From: Sphaerisporangium sp. TRM90804
GTDB taxonomy: Bacteria > Actinomycetota > Actinomycetes > Streptosporangiales > Streptosporangiaceae
Length of the DNA stretch: 64,000 nt
Direction: 5' to 3'
Assembly (NCBI RefSeq): GCF_029846175.1
Contig: NZ_JARWAC010000028.1
Location: 1 to 64,000 of the forward strand
Numbering within the stretch: position 1 is the first letter of the stretch; each line of letters starts with the position of its first letter. Positions 8,737 to 17,310 of the stretch are shown here, one piece after another. Under the pieces are notes generated by a model. That model did not search any database and was not told the origin of the DNA. It saw only the letters and a program-made list of their open reading frames with translations. A program made the position numbers and the translations under genes.

Positions 8737-9807
8737 CTACGCGCGCCGCTTGCGGCGCGCCGCGCGGACGATGGCCGCGGTGCCGATCACCGCGACGGTG
8801 GCGCCCGCGGCGGTGATGGTGGCGTCCTTGCTCGACAGACGGCGGCCGACCACCGCGTGCCTGCCCTCGCGCAGCTCCATGAGCTGCCGCAAGGCGGCCT
8901 CGTTGGTCCACGCCGGCTTCCAGCCGGCGGCTCGCAGCGACGCGCAGTCGACCACCCACGGGTACACCACGTAGTGCAGGTCGGTGGCCGGAGCCGGCGT
9001 CATGCCGAGCCGGTGCAGGCGCTGGGCGGTGCCGAACGTCACCCCGGCCGGCAGCTCGAAGCGCCGCAGGCCCGACAGCTCCTCGACCTGGTCCATCTCC
9101 AGCCACCCGTCGCTGCCGACGGTCACCACGCCCGACACCTGGCCGAGCGCGGCCAGCTCCAGGGCGGACACCAGGTCGTCGACGTGGCAGAACTGCCAGC
9201 GCGGCGCCGAGCCCTTGACGGTGAGCAGGCGCGGGGCCTCGAAGTGCCGGGTGATCACGGTGTCCACCTCCGGCCCCACCACGGCGGCCGGGCGCAGCAC
9301 GGTGACCTCCAGCCCGGGATGGCTGCGCAGGGAGCGGCGCACGAGGGCCTCGATCTCCAGGTGGTCGCCGACGACCCCGGAGTCGGGCTCGGCCGCGACG
9401 GGAGAGTCCTCGGGCAGCGGCACCGCGTTGTCGGGCGCGGCGCCGTAGACCATGGCGCTGGTGACCAGGACCACCCTGCGCACCCGCGCGGCGGCGCTGG
9501 CGGTCAGCACGGTCTGCGACGCGCGGAGGTTGTAGGCGCGCCGTTCGGCGGGGTCGGCGTCGAGTGCGAAGTCGGAGGCGAGATGCACCAGCACGTCGAC
9601 GTCGGATATGCGGTTCGCCAAGAGCGGATCCCGGACGTCGAGCACCCGCCAGGTGACGTCGGCGACGTCGCCCCGGTGGTCGTCGATGGCCACGACGCGG
9701 CGGAAATCCGCAGACGAGGCCACTCGGGAGAGGAACTCTCTTCCCAGCCCCGAGGCGGCGCCGGTGACGGCGACGACCGGTGGCCGGGGGCGTTTCGAGG
9801 TAGGCAC
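8737..9807 (-). CDS. Atypical NAD-dependent epimerase/SDR with C-terminal membrane helix, 356 aa
   Basis: An extended short-chain dehydrogenase fold is shown by the Rossmann motif TGAASGLG near the N-terminus and by TSAMVYG at the usual Ser position. The catalytic YxxxK is not present: the aligned place reads GDHLEIE, so dehydrogenase activity is doubtful. The last 25 residues form a hydrophobic helix followed by a basic tail (RAARRKRRA), suggesting inner-face membrane attachment. I chose the GTG at 9807 because GAGGA lies five bases upstream; a GTG at 9825 is also in frame. It is divergent from the DUF2342 gene, with 82 bp between starts. Confidence 0.78.
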   Translation of the reverse strand: MPTSKRPRPPVVAVTGAASGLGREFLSRVASSADFRRVVAIDDHRGDVADVTWRVLDVRDPLLANRISDVDVLVHLASDFALDADPAERRAYNLRASQTVLTASAAARVRRVVLVTSAMVYGAAPDNAVPLPEDSPVAAEPDSGVVGDHLEIEALVRRSLRSHPGLEVTVLRPAAVVGPEVDTVITRHFEAPRLLTVKGSAPRWQFCHVDDLVSALELAALGQVSGVVTVGSDGWLEMDQVEELSGLRRFELPAGVTFGTAQRLHRLGMTPAPATDLHYVVYPWVVDCASLRAAGWKPAWTNEAALRQLMELREGRHAVVGRRLSSKDATITAAGATVAVIGTAAIVRAARRKRRA

Positions 9808-9889
9808 GAGGTCCTCACTTTGCACTGATCCGCCCTACGACGGATAACGTGGCGGATGTGGACTCCTCCATCCTGCACGAGGTAGAGCC

Positions 9890-11188
9890 GTGACTGACCT
9901 GCCAGGTCGCGAAAACGACCCCAACGAGAACCCGTTCGCGATGTTCGGCGACCCGGCGCAGATGGCCGCCGCCATGCGACAGTTCGCCGACATGCTGTCG
10001 GCCCCACAGGGCTCGGGGCCCGTCAACTGGGACATGGCCAAGAACATCGCGCGCCACGCCGTCGTCGCCGAGGGCGACCCGAGTGTCATGGAGGGTGAGC
10101 GCCGTCAGATCGTCGACGCTCTGCGCCTCGCCGACCTGTGGCTGAACGAGGCCACCGCGCTGCCGAGCGGGCTCGCCTCGCCCGAGGCGTGGAGCCGTTC
10201 GGAATGGATCGAGAAGACCGTCCCGGTCTGGAAGAAGCTGTGCGACCCGATCGCCGAGCGCATGGTCGAGACCATGAGCGGCAGCCTGGGCGCGATGGGC
10301 ATGGGCGGCGAGGGCCAGGCGATGGCCGCGCAGCTCGGGCCGCTCATGGGCATGATGCGCCAGATGGGCGGCATGATGGTCGGCAGCCAGATCGGCCAGG
10401 CCCTCGGCGCGCTCGCCCCTGAGGTGATCGGCTCGGCCGACATCGGCCTGCCGCTGTCGGAGACCGCGGCCCTGCTGCCCGGCGGCATCGCCGCGTTCAG
10501 CCACGGCCTGGAGATCCCGTCCGAGGAGATCCGCCTCTACCTGGCGCTCAGGGAGGCGGCCCACCATCGGCTCTTCCAGCACGTGCCGTGGCTGCGCTCG
10601 CAGCTCTTCGGCGCGGTCGAGGAGTACGCCAAGGGCATCACCGTGGACACCAGCGCCCTGGAGGAGCAGATCCGCGGCGTCGACATCAGCAACCCGGAGA
10701 AGATCCAGGAGTTGCTGAGCGGCGGCGCGCTGCTCAAGCCCGAGGAGACCGAACGGCAGAAGCTCGCCCTGGCGCGGCTGGAGACCATCCTCGCCCTGGT
10801 CGAGGGCTGGGTCGGCACGGTGGCCGACGCCGCGGCCGAGGGCAAGCTGCCCTCGTCGGCCGCGCTGTCGGAGACCATCCGGCGGCGCCGGGCGACCGGC
10901 GGGCCCGCCGAACGCACCTTCGCCACCCTCGTCGGGCTGGAGCTTCGGCCCCGCCGCCTGCGCGAGGCCGCGGCGCTGTGGCAGGCGCTCCAGGCCGACC
11001 GCGGCGTCGACGGGCGCGACGCCGTCTGGTCGCACCCCGACCTGATGCCGACCGCCACCGATCTCGACGACCCGGCGCGGTTCGTCAGGGGCGACGCGCG
11101 GTTCGACCTGTCCGACTTCGAGACCGGCACGACCGACGAGCCCGGCGAGGGCGGGTCCCCCGGTAAGGACGACGACCCCGGCCGATGA
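9890..11188 (+). CDS. DUF2342-family putative zinc-dependent hydrolase, 432 aa
   Basis: The counterpart of Rv3195. The protein opens with the family-typical NPFAMFGDPAQMAAAM stretch and contains a Met/Gly-rich segment near residues 130-170. REAAHHRLFQHVPWL near residue 222 is the metalloprotease-like helix: an E-A-A-H-H arrangement rather than a classic HExxH. The family is annotated as putative zinc metalloprotease or hydrolase, with no settled substrate. The tail is Asp/Gly-rich. GTG start at 9890 with GAGGTAGA just upstream. The stop overlaps the Nudix gene start by four bases (ATGA), implying translational coupling. Confidence 0.85.
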   Translation: MTDLPGRENDPNENPFAMFGDPAQMAAAMRQFADMLSAPQGSGPVNWDMAKNIARHAVVAEGDPSVMEGERRQIVDALRLADLWLNEATALPSGLASPEAWSRSEWIEKTVPVWKKLCDPIAERMVETMSGSLGAMGMGGEGQAMAAQLGPLMGMMRQMGGMMVGSQIGQALGALAPEVIGSADIGLPLSETAALLPGGIAAFSHGLEIPSEEIRLYLALREAAHHRLFQHVPWLRSQLFGAVEEYAKGITVDTSALEEQIRGVDISNPEKIQELLSGGALLKPEETERQKLALARLETILALVEGWVGTVADAAAEGKLPSSAALSETIRRRRATGGPAERTFATLVGLELRPRRLREAAALWQALQADRGVDGRDAVWSHPDLMPTATDLDDPARFVRGDARFDLSDFETGTTDEPGEGGSPGKDDDPGR

Positions 11189-11727
11189 CACTGCGCGACG
11201 ACGCTCGGGCGGTGCTGGCCCGCTGGACGGCACCGACCGGGGAGGAGGAGCTGCTGCGTGAGCAGTTCCTCGGTCACCTGGGCGCTCACGATGACGCCAT
11301 GTGGCGTTCGTGCGCGCCCGGGCATCTCACCGCGACGACCGCCGTGCTGTCGCACGACGCCGCCAAGGTGCTGCTGACCCACCATCCGAAGGCGAAGATG
11401 TGGCTGCCGATGGGCGGCCACTGCGAGGTCTCCGACGCGTCGCTGGAAGAGGCGGCGCTGCGCGAGGCCGTGGAGGAGTCGGGCATCGCGGGGCTGCGGC
11501 TGTTGTCCGGGCCGCTGGCCCTCGACCGGCACCGGGTCTGGTGCCATCCGCCCTACAGCTGGCATCTGGACGTCGAGTACGGCGCGGTGGCGCCGCCCGG
11601 GGCGGAGTTCGTGATCAGCGAGGAGTCGCTGGAGCTGCGCTGGGCGCCGGTGGAGGAGATCCCCGAGCCCACCGACGAGGCCACCCGCCGCCTGGTCCGC
11701 CGCGCCCGGGCGCTCCTGCTGGCGTGA
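11185..11727 (+). CDS. Nudix hydrolase, 180 aa
   Basis: The Nudix box is recognisable at about residues 73-97 (GGHCEVSD... REAVEESGI). The REAVEESG metal-binding core is intact, while the upstream Glu of the strict consensus is replaced by Ala, so it is slightly degenerate. The family hydrolyses nucleoside-diphosphate-linked compounds; the substrate here is unknown. It overlaps the DUF2342 gene by four bases and is almost certainly in that operon. Confidence 0.87.
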   Translation: MTLRDDARAVLARWTAPTGEEELLREQFLGHLGAHDDAMWRSCAPGHLTATTAVLSHDAAKVLLTHHPKAKMWLPMGGHCEVSDASLEEAALREAVEESGIAGLRLLSGPLALDRHRVWCHPPYSWHLDVEYGAVAPPGAEFVISEESLELRWAPVEEIPEPTDEATRRLVRRARALLLA

Positions 11728-11817
11728 GGCGCGGCGGCCCGCGGCCGCTCTTCACGCGCTTCCTACGCAGGCTCGATAGGCTCGATGTCATAGACGCGCG
11801 CCAAGGCCGGGGGACGG

Positions 11818-12831
11818 GTGGACACGAGAACCGATACACCGGTGGGCGGCGACATCGTGATCCCGTCGCGCGTGCCGCTGCTGCGGCGGCGCGTTCCGGG
11901 GAAGCTCGCCTGGCTCGCGGTCACGCCCTTCGCGGCCTGGGCCGTCACCCGCCTGGCCGGCCTGGAGCGTGGATCGTTCCCGGCCCAGATCATGACGGCG
12001 ACGCCGTACGCCGCGGTGGGCTCGTTGCTGCCGCTGCTGCTGGCCGCCCTGTCCCGCCGCAAGGCGGTGAGCGCGGTCGCGGTGGTGACGACCGCCGCGC
12101 TCGGGCTCAGCGTGCTCCCGCGCCTGTTCGCCGAGCACGCCGCCCCCGGGGGCAGGCCGTTCACCGTGCTGTCGACGAACCTGCTGTTCGGGAAGGCCGA
12201 CCTCGCGACGGTGGTCGGTCTCGTGCGCCGGTACCGTCCCGACGTGCTCAGCACCCAGGAGCTCACCCCGTCCGCGGTGACCGAGCTGGACGCGGCGGGG
12301 CTCAAGGAACTGATGCCGCACCGGGTGCTGGAGGACGAGTGGAGCGCCTCGGGCAGCGGCCTGTTCTCCAGCCACCCGCTCACGCGGCTCGACGGCCTCT
12401 TCCAGGTGATCGGCCACAACATGCCCGCCGCCACGCTGACCCTGCCCGGCGGGGCGAGGGTCGAGGTGGTCGACGTGCACCCGCTGCCGCCGCTGGGGCG
12501 CCAGGTCACCGCGTGGGCCGAAGGGCTGCGGGCGCTGCCGTCCGGGCCGTCCTCGGGGCCGTTCCGCATCCTCGCCGGCGACTTCAACGCCAGCCTCGAC
12601 CACGTCGAGATGCGGCGCCTGCTCGCGCGGGGCTACCGCGACGCCGGCGACGCCACCGGGCGGGGCCTCATCCCGACGTGGCCCGCGAACAAGCGCGTCC
12701 CGGCGTTGATCACGATCGACCACGTCCTCGCCGACCTGCGGATGCCGGTGCGCGACTACCGGGTCTTCGACGTCCCCGGCACCGACCACCGGGCCGTCCT
12801 CACCACGCTCTCGCTGCCCGAGGGAAACTGA
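11818..12831 (+). CDS. Membrane-anchored endonuclease/exonuclease/phosphatase family protein, 337 aa
   Basis: Three N-terminal hydrophobic segments (about residues 28-105) anchor an EEP catalytic domain. Hallmark residues are present in order: the Asn in LSTNLLFG, the Glu in STQELT, the Asp-Asn pair in GDFNAS and the terminal His in GTDHRAV. The domain faces outside if the anchors insert as predicted. Such proteins cleave phosphodiesters in nucleic acids, lipids or inositol phosphates; specificity cannot be read from sequence. GTG start at 11818. It converges with the minus-strand pair ending at 12896. Confidence 0.84.
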   Translation: MDTRTDTPVGGDIVIPSRVPLLRRRVPGKLAWLAVTPFAAWAVTRLAGLERGSFPAQIMTATPYAAVGSLLPLLLAALSRRKAVSAVAVVTTAALGLSVLPRLFAEHAAPGGRPFTVLSTNLLFGKADLATVVGLVRRYRPDVLSTQELTPSAVTELDAAGLKELMPHRVLEDEWSASGSGLFSSHPLTRLDGLFQVIGHNMPAATLTLPGGARVEVVDVHPLPPLGRQVTAWAEGLRALPSGPSSGPFRILAGDFNASLDHVEMRRLLARGYRDAGDATGRGLIPTWPANKRVPALITIDHVLADLRMPVRDYRVFDVPGTDHRAVLTTLSLPEGN

Positions 12832-12895
12832 TCGCGGGGCGTGCCCGGCCCGCCCGAGGCGTGCCGGGCGCCCGGGAAGGGCACTGAGCCGGAGG

Positions 12896-13486
12896 TCAGG
12901 CGCTGAGGAGGGCGCGGGTGTTCTCCCAGCCCTCAAGCCCCGGATCAAGGCGCGCGATGTCGCCGGGGGCGCGGAGCCGGTGCCAGCCGGGGCCGGTCGC
13001 CACCATGCGCCTTCCCGGCGCCTGGCCGCGCAGCCTGCCGGCGACGTCGGCCTCGTCGAGGCCGGCGACGGCCCATTCGGGGAACGGCAGCCGGGCGGCC
13101 ATCGCCACGGCTCCCCCGCCCTCGGCGGGGCAGACGGCGATCGAGGCCCGGCCGAGCTCACGGAACAGCTTGCCGATCAGCAGCGGCGGCAGGTCGGGCG
13201 CGTCACCGCTGATCACCACGGCCTCCTCGCCGTACGGCTGGAGCGCGGCGAACGCCCGGGCCGGCGTGGCGGGCTCGGGCACGCGCAGCACGCGGGTGCC
13301 CGGCCAGGCGATGTCGTCGAGGCCGTCGACCCCGGCGGCGAGGATCACCGGCTCGACGAGGTCGAGCCCGGCCACGATCTCGTAGGTGTCCTCGGCCAGG
13401 GCGAGCAGGAACTCGTGCCGGTCGACGCCGGGCGGGGCGGCCTCGCCCATGGCGGGCGTGACCAGGACGGCGGCGAGCCTCAACAT
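12896..13486 (-). CDS. Putative GT-A-fold transferase (CofC/DUF2064-like), 196 aa
   Basis: The order of elements resembles small nucleotidyl- or glycosyltransferases. An N-terminal strand (LAAVLVTP) is followed by VISGDAPDLPPLLI, where the GDAPDLP segment matches the metal-binding turn of the DUF2064/CofC group (usually GSDxPxL), and then by an Ala/Gly-rich strand (VCPAEGGGAVAMA). Assignment is by pattern only. The ATG overlaps the last codons of the upstream metalloprotease gene and uses the GGAGG inside that gene as its ribosome binding site, so the two are translationally coupled. The donor substrate is unknown. Confidence 0.55.
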   Translation of the reverse strand: MLRLAAVLVTPAMGEAAPPGVDRHEFLLALAEDTYEIVAGLDLVEPVILAAGVDGLDDIAWPGTRVLRVPEPATPARAFAALQPYGEEAVVISGDAPDLPPLLIGKLFRELGRASIAVCPAEGGGAVAMAARLPFPEWAVAGLDEADVAGRLRGQAPGRRMVATGPGWHRLRAPGDIARLDPGLEGWENTRALLSA

Positions 13487-13995
13487 TCCTCCGTCGCGGA
13501 GTGGGCGGCCATGGAGAACCCCTCCAGGAAACCGCGGGCGCGCTCGGACCTGGGATAGCGCTCCACCAGGGCCCAGAACCGGGGGCCGTGGCTGGGGACC
13601 AGCAGGTGGACCAGCTCATGCATGATCACGTAGTCGACGACCCAGGCCGGCATGCCGCGCAGGCGGGTGGAGAGCCGGATGGTGCCGTGGTCGGGGGTGC
13701 ACGAGCCCCACCGGTGCTGCTGGTTGTCGACCCAGCGCACGCTGGTGGGGAAGGCCTTGTCGTCCAGGTAGCGGGCGGCGAGATCTCTGGCCCGTTCCAG
13801 GAGGTCGTCGTCGCTCGGGCGGCGCCGCTGCTCCTTGGCTGCGAGCCGGTCGAGCATGCGACGCACCCACTGCTCCTCATCGGTCCGGCTCAGACCGGCA
13901 GGCAGGAGCACGATGGTCTTGTCGCCATCGCGGTATGCGGATACGGTTCGCCGCCGTCGTGCACTCCGGCGGACCTCGACTGTCTCGGGGGGCAC
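13480..13995 (-). CDS. M48/YgjP-type (DUF45) metallopeptidase, 171 aa
   Basis: The zinc signature is complete: HELVH followed by PSHGPRFW, the H-E-x-x-H plus downstream His arrangement of the YgjP/WLM group. RWGSC upstream matches the family too. The natural family start is close to VEVRRSARRRRTVSAY, so I place it at the GTG at 13995. An ATG at 14148 and a longer frame to 14307 exist, but that extension reads like untranslated DNA and overlaps the divergent promoter region. Neither start has a strong Shine-Dalgarno sequence. It overlaps the downstream transferase-like gene by seven bases. Substrate unknown. Confidence 0.8.
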   Translation of the reverse strand: MPPETVEVRRSARRRRTVSAYRDGDKTIVLLPAGLSRTDEEQWVRRMLDRLAAKEQRRRPSDDDLLERARDLAARYLDDKAFPTSVRWVDNQQHRWGSCTPDHGTIRLSTRLRGMPAWVVDYVIMHELVHLLVPSHGPRFWALVERYPRSERARGFLEGFSMAAHSATEEC

Positions 13996-14191
13996 ATATG
14001 AACGGTAGCCGAGTGCGCGCGGATTCCACAGGGGGTGAATGACGTTCTCGCTGGTCAATCCCGGGTTCACCGGCTGTTCGGCCTTCCCATCGTTCACTTT
14101 GGCCCCATCAGGCGGTGAGGTGGAGGCGCGAGCGCGATATCGGTCCATCTCTGTTCGCCACAGGCGGATGACTTGACGGCGTGGAACACGG

Positions 14192-14266
14192 TCGTCCACA
14201 GGCTGCGTACCCGCTGGGGAGGGTTTGTCCACAGGTGGACGGCCGGTTGCTGTCAGGTTATCCACA
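14192..14266 (+). promoter_or_regulatory. Three DnaA boxes at exact 33-bp spacing
   Basis: The gene-less divergent region (13996-14318) contains TCGTCCACA at 14192-14200, TTGTCCACA at 14225-14233 and TTATCCACA at 14258-14266, all on the plus strand. The last is the perfect Escherichia coli R1-type box, and the others fit the actinobacterial consensus of Y-Y-R-TCCACA. The spacing is 33 bp both times, close to three helical turns, so bound DnaA molecules would lie on one face. A weaker TTCGCCACA is at 14154-14162. There is no dnaA, dnaN or AT-rich unwinding element, so this is not oriC. It could be a DnaA titration/regeneration site or a DnaA-controlled promoter. Confidence 0.7.
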
Positions 14267-14318
14267 GTGCGGACCAACTCGGCCCGCCCCCCGCGGCGCT
14301 GTGCCACGCTTCCCGACC

Positions 14319-15521
14319 GTGACCTCCATCTCCCCGCCCTCCGCCCACGTTCCGCACGACGCGTCCGCCCCCGCCGAGGGCTCGCCGCAGCCGGACGTAG
14401 CCGTGCCGTCCGTCCGGGCGAACCTGCGCGGGTGGATGCCCGCCCGCCCCCGGCTGAAGCCGGCGCTGCGGCGTCTCGCCCGCGATGAGCGCACCCTGCA
14501 GCTCGGCCTGCACCCGCCGCACGCTGTCATGGTGACCGATCTGGAGCCGCGCGTGCGCGCGTTCGTCGAGAGTCTCGACGGCACCCGCACGCTGCACGAG
14601 CTGATCGGCGGCTGCGGCCTGCAGGAGGAGACGGTCCGCCGGGTCGTGAGCCTGCTGGCCGAGCACGGCCTGCTCGACGACGCCGCGGTGCGGCCGGAGC
14701 CGCTGCGCGGGCTGAGCACCGCCGAGCGCGACCGGCTCGCCCCCGATCTCGACGCGCTGTCCCTGTCGCCCGCCGACGCCGGCGACGGCGGCCTGTCGGC
14801 GCTCGACCGCCGCCGCGGGGCCCACGTCAGGGTCTACGGCGCCGGCAGGGTCGGCGCGCAGATCACCGTGCTGCTGGCCGCGTCGGGGGTCGGGAACGTC
14901 TGCGTGATCGACCCCGGCCCGGCGCGCCCCGCCGACGTCGTGCCGGGAGGGCTGTCGTTCGCCGAGGTCGGGCGCAGCCGGGAGGAAGGCGCGGTGGCGG
15001 CGGCCCGCCGGGTGGCGCCGGGGGTCAACGCCTGGGCGGGGCGCACGGCCTCGCAGCTCTCCGACCGCGCCCACCGCCCCGATCTCGTGGTGCTGGCGCC
15101 CGTGGGCCCCTTCGACGGCGTGCTCGCCGACGAGCTGGTCACCTTGCGGATCCCCCACCTGCTCGTCAGCGCGTGCGAGGGCGTCGGCTCGGTGGGGCCC
15201 CTGGTGATCCCCGGCCGCACCCCCTGCCTGCGTTGCCTCGATCTCACGCGCTGCGATCGCGATCCCTCATGGCCACAGATCCGTGCCCGGCTGGGCGGCT
15301 TCCCGGCGGGCGAGGTCGCCTGCGGGACGGTGCTGTCAACGCTGGTCGCGGCGCAGGCGGCGGGCCAGGCGCTGGGTTCTGTCGACGGCATCCGACAAAA
15401 TGTGACAAATGGCACAGTCGACGTAATGCCTGACGGGCGCTGGAAAAAACGGTCGTGGGACCCCCATCCACGCTGCCGTTGTAGTGGAAACCAGTTCAGT
15501 CCGCTAACAATGGTCGCGTGA
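14319..15521 (+). CDS. ThiF-like E1 adenylyltransferase with N-terminal RRE-like domain, 400 aa
   Basis: Residues 65-122 resemble a PqqD-type winged helix (FVESLDGTRTLHELI, then EHGLLDD), as in the leader-binding domain of azoline RiPP E1 proteins. Residues 170-185 carry the nucleotide-binding loop YGAGRVGAQ, and the E1-like core follows. Cysteines in PCLRCLD and near the C-terminus (PRCRCSG) look like paired zinc ligands. The catalytic details of a true activating enzyme are hard to confirm. No YcaO partner or precursor peptide is visible nearby. GTG at 14319 is used; an ATG at 14436 is equally possible, and neither has a clear ribosome binding site. The stop overlaps the ABC1 kinase gene by four bases. 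Confidence 0.72.
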   Translation: MTSISPPSAHVPHDASAPAEGSPQPDVAVPSVRANLRGWMPARPRLKPALRRLARDERTLQLGLHPPHAVMVTDLEPRVRAFVESLDGTRTLHELIGGCGLQEETVRRVVSLLAEHGLLDDAAVRPEPLRGLSTAERDRLAPDLDALSLSPADAGDGGLSALDRRRGAHVRVYGAGRVGAQITVLLAASGVGNVCVIDPGPARPADVVPGGLSFAEVGRSREEGAVAAARRVAPGVNAWAGRTASQLSDRAHRPDLVVLAPVGPFDGVLADELVTLRIPHLLVSACEGVGSVGPLVIPGRTPCLRCLDLTRCDRDPSWPQIRARLGGFPAGEVACGTVLSTLVAAQAAGQALGSVDGIRQNVTNGTVDVMPDGRWKKRSWDPHPRCRCSGNQFSPLTMVA

Positions 15522-16861
15522 GTGACTTTCCCCGACATGCCGTGACGCGTTCCGCCAAGCTGGCGACGCTCCCATTGGGGTTCGCCGGCCGTACCGCCAT
15601 CGGGCTGGGCAAGAAGATCGGCGGGAGGTCCGCCGAGCTGGTCTCGCAGGAGATCCAGCAGCGAACCTCCGAGCAGGTGTTCAAGGTGCTCGGCGAGCTC
15701 AAGGGCGGCGCGATGAAGCTCGGGCAGGCTCTGTCGATCTTCGAGGCGGCGCTGCCCGCCGAGATCGCCGGGCCCTACCGGGCGACGCTCACGAAACTCC
15801 AGGACGCAGCCCCGCCCCTGCCTGCGTCCACCGTGCACGCGGTGCTCGCCGAGCAGCTCGGCGACGACTGGCGCGGGCACTTCCGCTCGTTCGACGACGC
15901 GCCGACGGCCGCGGCGTCCATCGGCCAGGTGCACAAGGCCGTGTGGCACGACGGCCGCGAGGTGGCCGTCAAGATCCAGTACCCGGGCGCGGGCAAGGCG
16001 CTGCTCGCCGACTTCAACCAGCTCGCTCGGCTGAGCAAGCTGTTCGGCGCGCTGCTTCCCGGGCTCGACGTCAAGGCCGTGCTCGGCGAGCTGAAGGAGC
16101 GGGTCACCGAGGAGCTCGACTACCTGAAGGAGGCCGAGGCCCAGCACGCGTTCGCCGTGGCCTACCGGGACGACCCCGACTTCCGCGTCCCGGAGGTGGT
16201 GGCGGCCAACGAGCGCATCCTCGTCACCGAGTGGATGGACGGCACCCCGCTGTCCAAAATCATCTCCGGGGGCACCAAGGAGCAGCGCGACCGGGCCGGC
16301 CTGCTGTTCGTCCGGTTCCTGTTCAGCTCCCCCGCCCGCGCGGGCATGCTGCACGCCGATCCGCACCCGGGCAACTTCCGCATCACGCCCGACGGGCGCC
16401 TGGGGGTGCTCGACTTCGGCGCGGTCAACCGCATGCCCGACGGCTATCCCGAGGTGTTCGGCACGCTCACCCGCATCTTCAACAACGGCGACATGGACAC
16501 CGTGGTCCAGGGCCTGCGTGACGAGGGGTTCATCCGCCCGCACATCGAGGTCGACACCGGCGCGCTGCGCGCCTTCCTCGCCCCCTACGTCGAGCCGACC
16601 CGGGTGGAGGAGTTCACCTTCACCCGCGAGTGGCTCCAGCAGCAGGTGGCCACGGTCACCGACCTGCGGCCGACGAACGTCGTGCGCCAGCTCAACCTGC
16701 CGCCGTCGTACGTGCTGATCAACCGCGTGCACGTCGCGGGCATCGGCGTGCTGTGCCAGCTCGGCACCACCGCCCGCTTCCGCGACGAGGTCATCCGCTG
16801 GGTCCCCGGCTTCACCGGCGACGACCCCGAGGACAGGGCGACCGCCCTCAACACCTCCTGA
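15518..16861 (+). CDS. ABC1/AarF/UbiB-family atypical kinase, 447 aa
   Basis: The counterpart of Rv3197. Protein-kinase-like landmarks of the ABC1 family are present: the Ala-rich nucleotide loop (PTAAASIGQVHKA), the VAVKIQYPG lysine, LHADPHPGNF as the catalytic loop and LDFGAV as the metal-binding DFG. The N-terminal KxGQ motif (LKGGAMKLGQAL) that shields the active site is intact. The family is linked to isoprenoid quinone metabolism and lipid homeostasis; the substrate here is unknown. Its GTG start overlaps the ThiF-like stop (GTGA), so the two proteins are probably made together. It ends five bases from a convergent regulator gene. Confidence 0.92.
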   Translation: MSDFPRHAVTRSAKLATLPLGFAGRTAIGLGKKIGGRSAELVSQEIQQRTSEQVFKVLGELKGGAMKLGQALSIFEAALPAEIAGPYRATLTKLQDAAPPLPASTVHAVLAEQLGDDWRGHFRSFDDAPTAAASIGQVHKAVWHDGREVAVKIQYPGAGKALLADFNQLARLSKLFGALLPGLDVKAVLGELKERVTEELDYLKEAEAQHAFAVAYRDDPDFRVPEVVAANERILVTEWMDGTPLSKIISGGTKEQRDRAGLLFVRFLFSSPARAGMLHADPHPGNFRITPDGRLGVLDFGAVNRMPDGYPEVFGTLTRIFNNGDMDTVVQGLRDEGFIRPHIEVDTGALRAFLAPYVEPTRVEEFTFTREWLQQQVATVTDLRPTNVVRQLNLPPSYVLINRVHVAGIGVLCQLGTTARFRDEVIRWVPGFTGDDPEDRATALNTS

Positions 16862-16866
16862 TCACC

Positions 16867-17208
16867 TTACGGCTCGGTGCTCGCCAGGCCGGCTTCGCCG
16901 GCGAAGGCCGGGCGCACGCCGAAGACGGCGAGCAGCTCGCCGATCTCCCTGTGCTCCTCCGCGGGGTGCCGGAAGCGGCCCACCGCGTTGATCGTGTAGC
17001 GGTTGCGCCGCCCGACGCGTTCCCGCCGCAGATAGCCGCCCGCCTCCAGGTCGGCCACGATGGCCTGCGCGGCCCGCTCGGTGATCCCGACGAGCCCCGC
17101 GACGTCACGCAACCGGGCATGCGGGTCGCGGGCCAGCGCGAGCAGGACGTGCGCGTGGTTGGTGAGAAACGTCCAGCCCACGGCACGGACCGGACTCGAT
17201 GTGCTCAT
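16867..17208 (-). CDS. Winged-helix transcriptional regulator, MarR-like, 113 aa
   Basis: One winged helix-turn-helix domain occupies about residues 15-75 (ARLRDVAGLVGITERAAQAIV as the HTH, then the wing GYLRRERVGRRNRYTI). The C-terminal region is short, so it is smaller than classical MarR. The ATG at 17208 is preceded by GGGGGT and begins a natural N-terminus (MSTSSPVRAVGW). It is not obviously paired with a target; it converges with the kinase gene, and the next minus-strand gene upstream is an unrelated secreted protein. Ligand and target unknown. Confidence 0.8.
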   Translation of the reverse strand: MSTSSPVRAVGWTFLTNHAHVLLALARDPHARLRDVAGLVGITERAAQAIVADLEAGGYLRRERVGRRNRYTINAVGRFRHPAEEHREIGELLAVFGVRPAFAGEAGLASTEP

Positions 17209-17310
17209 ACCCCCATTATGCGATGACTGATTCGTGAAACAGAGCACATCCGGACAGCTCCCCCACCGTCACCCGCGATCGGGACCGGCGGTGACGGTGA
17301 CGGAACCCCC

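Noticed and set aside
14154-14266. Possible chromosomal origin (oriC)
   Set aside because: Only three clear DnaA boxes, no AT-rich unwinding element, and no dnaA, dnaN or rpmH nearby.
13996-14307. N-terminal extension of the metallopeptidase
   Set aside because: The extension has no ribosome binding site, overlaps the DnaA boxes and has no family resemblance, so I used the GTG at 13995.
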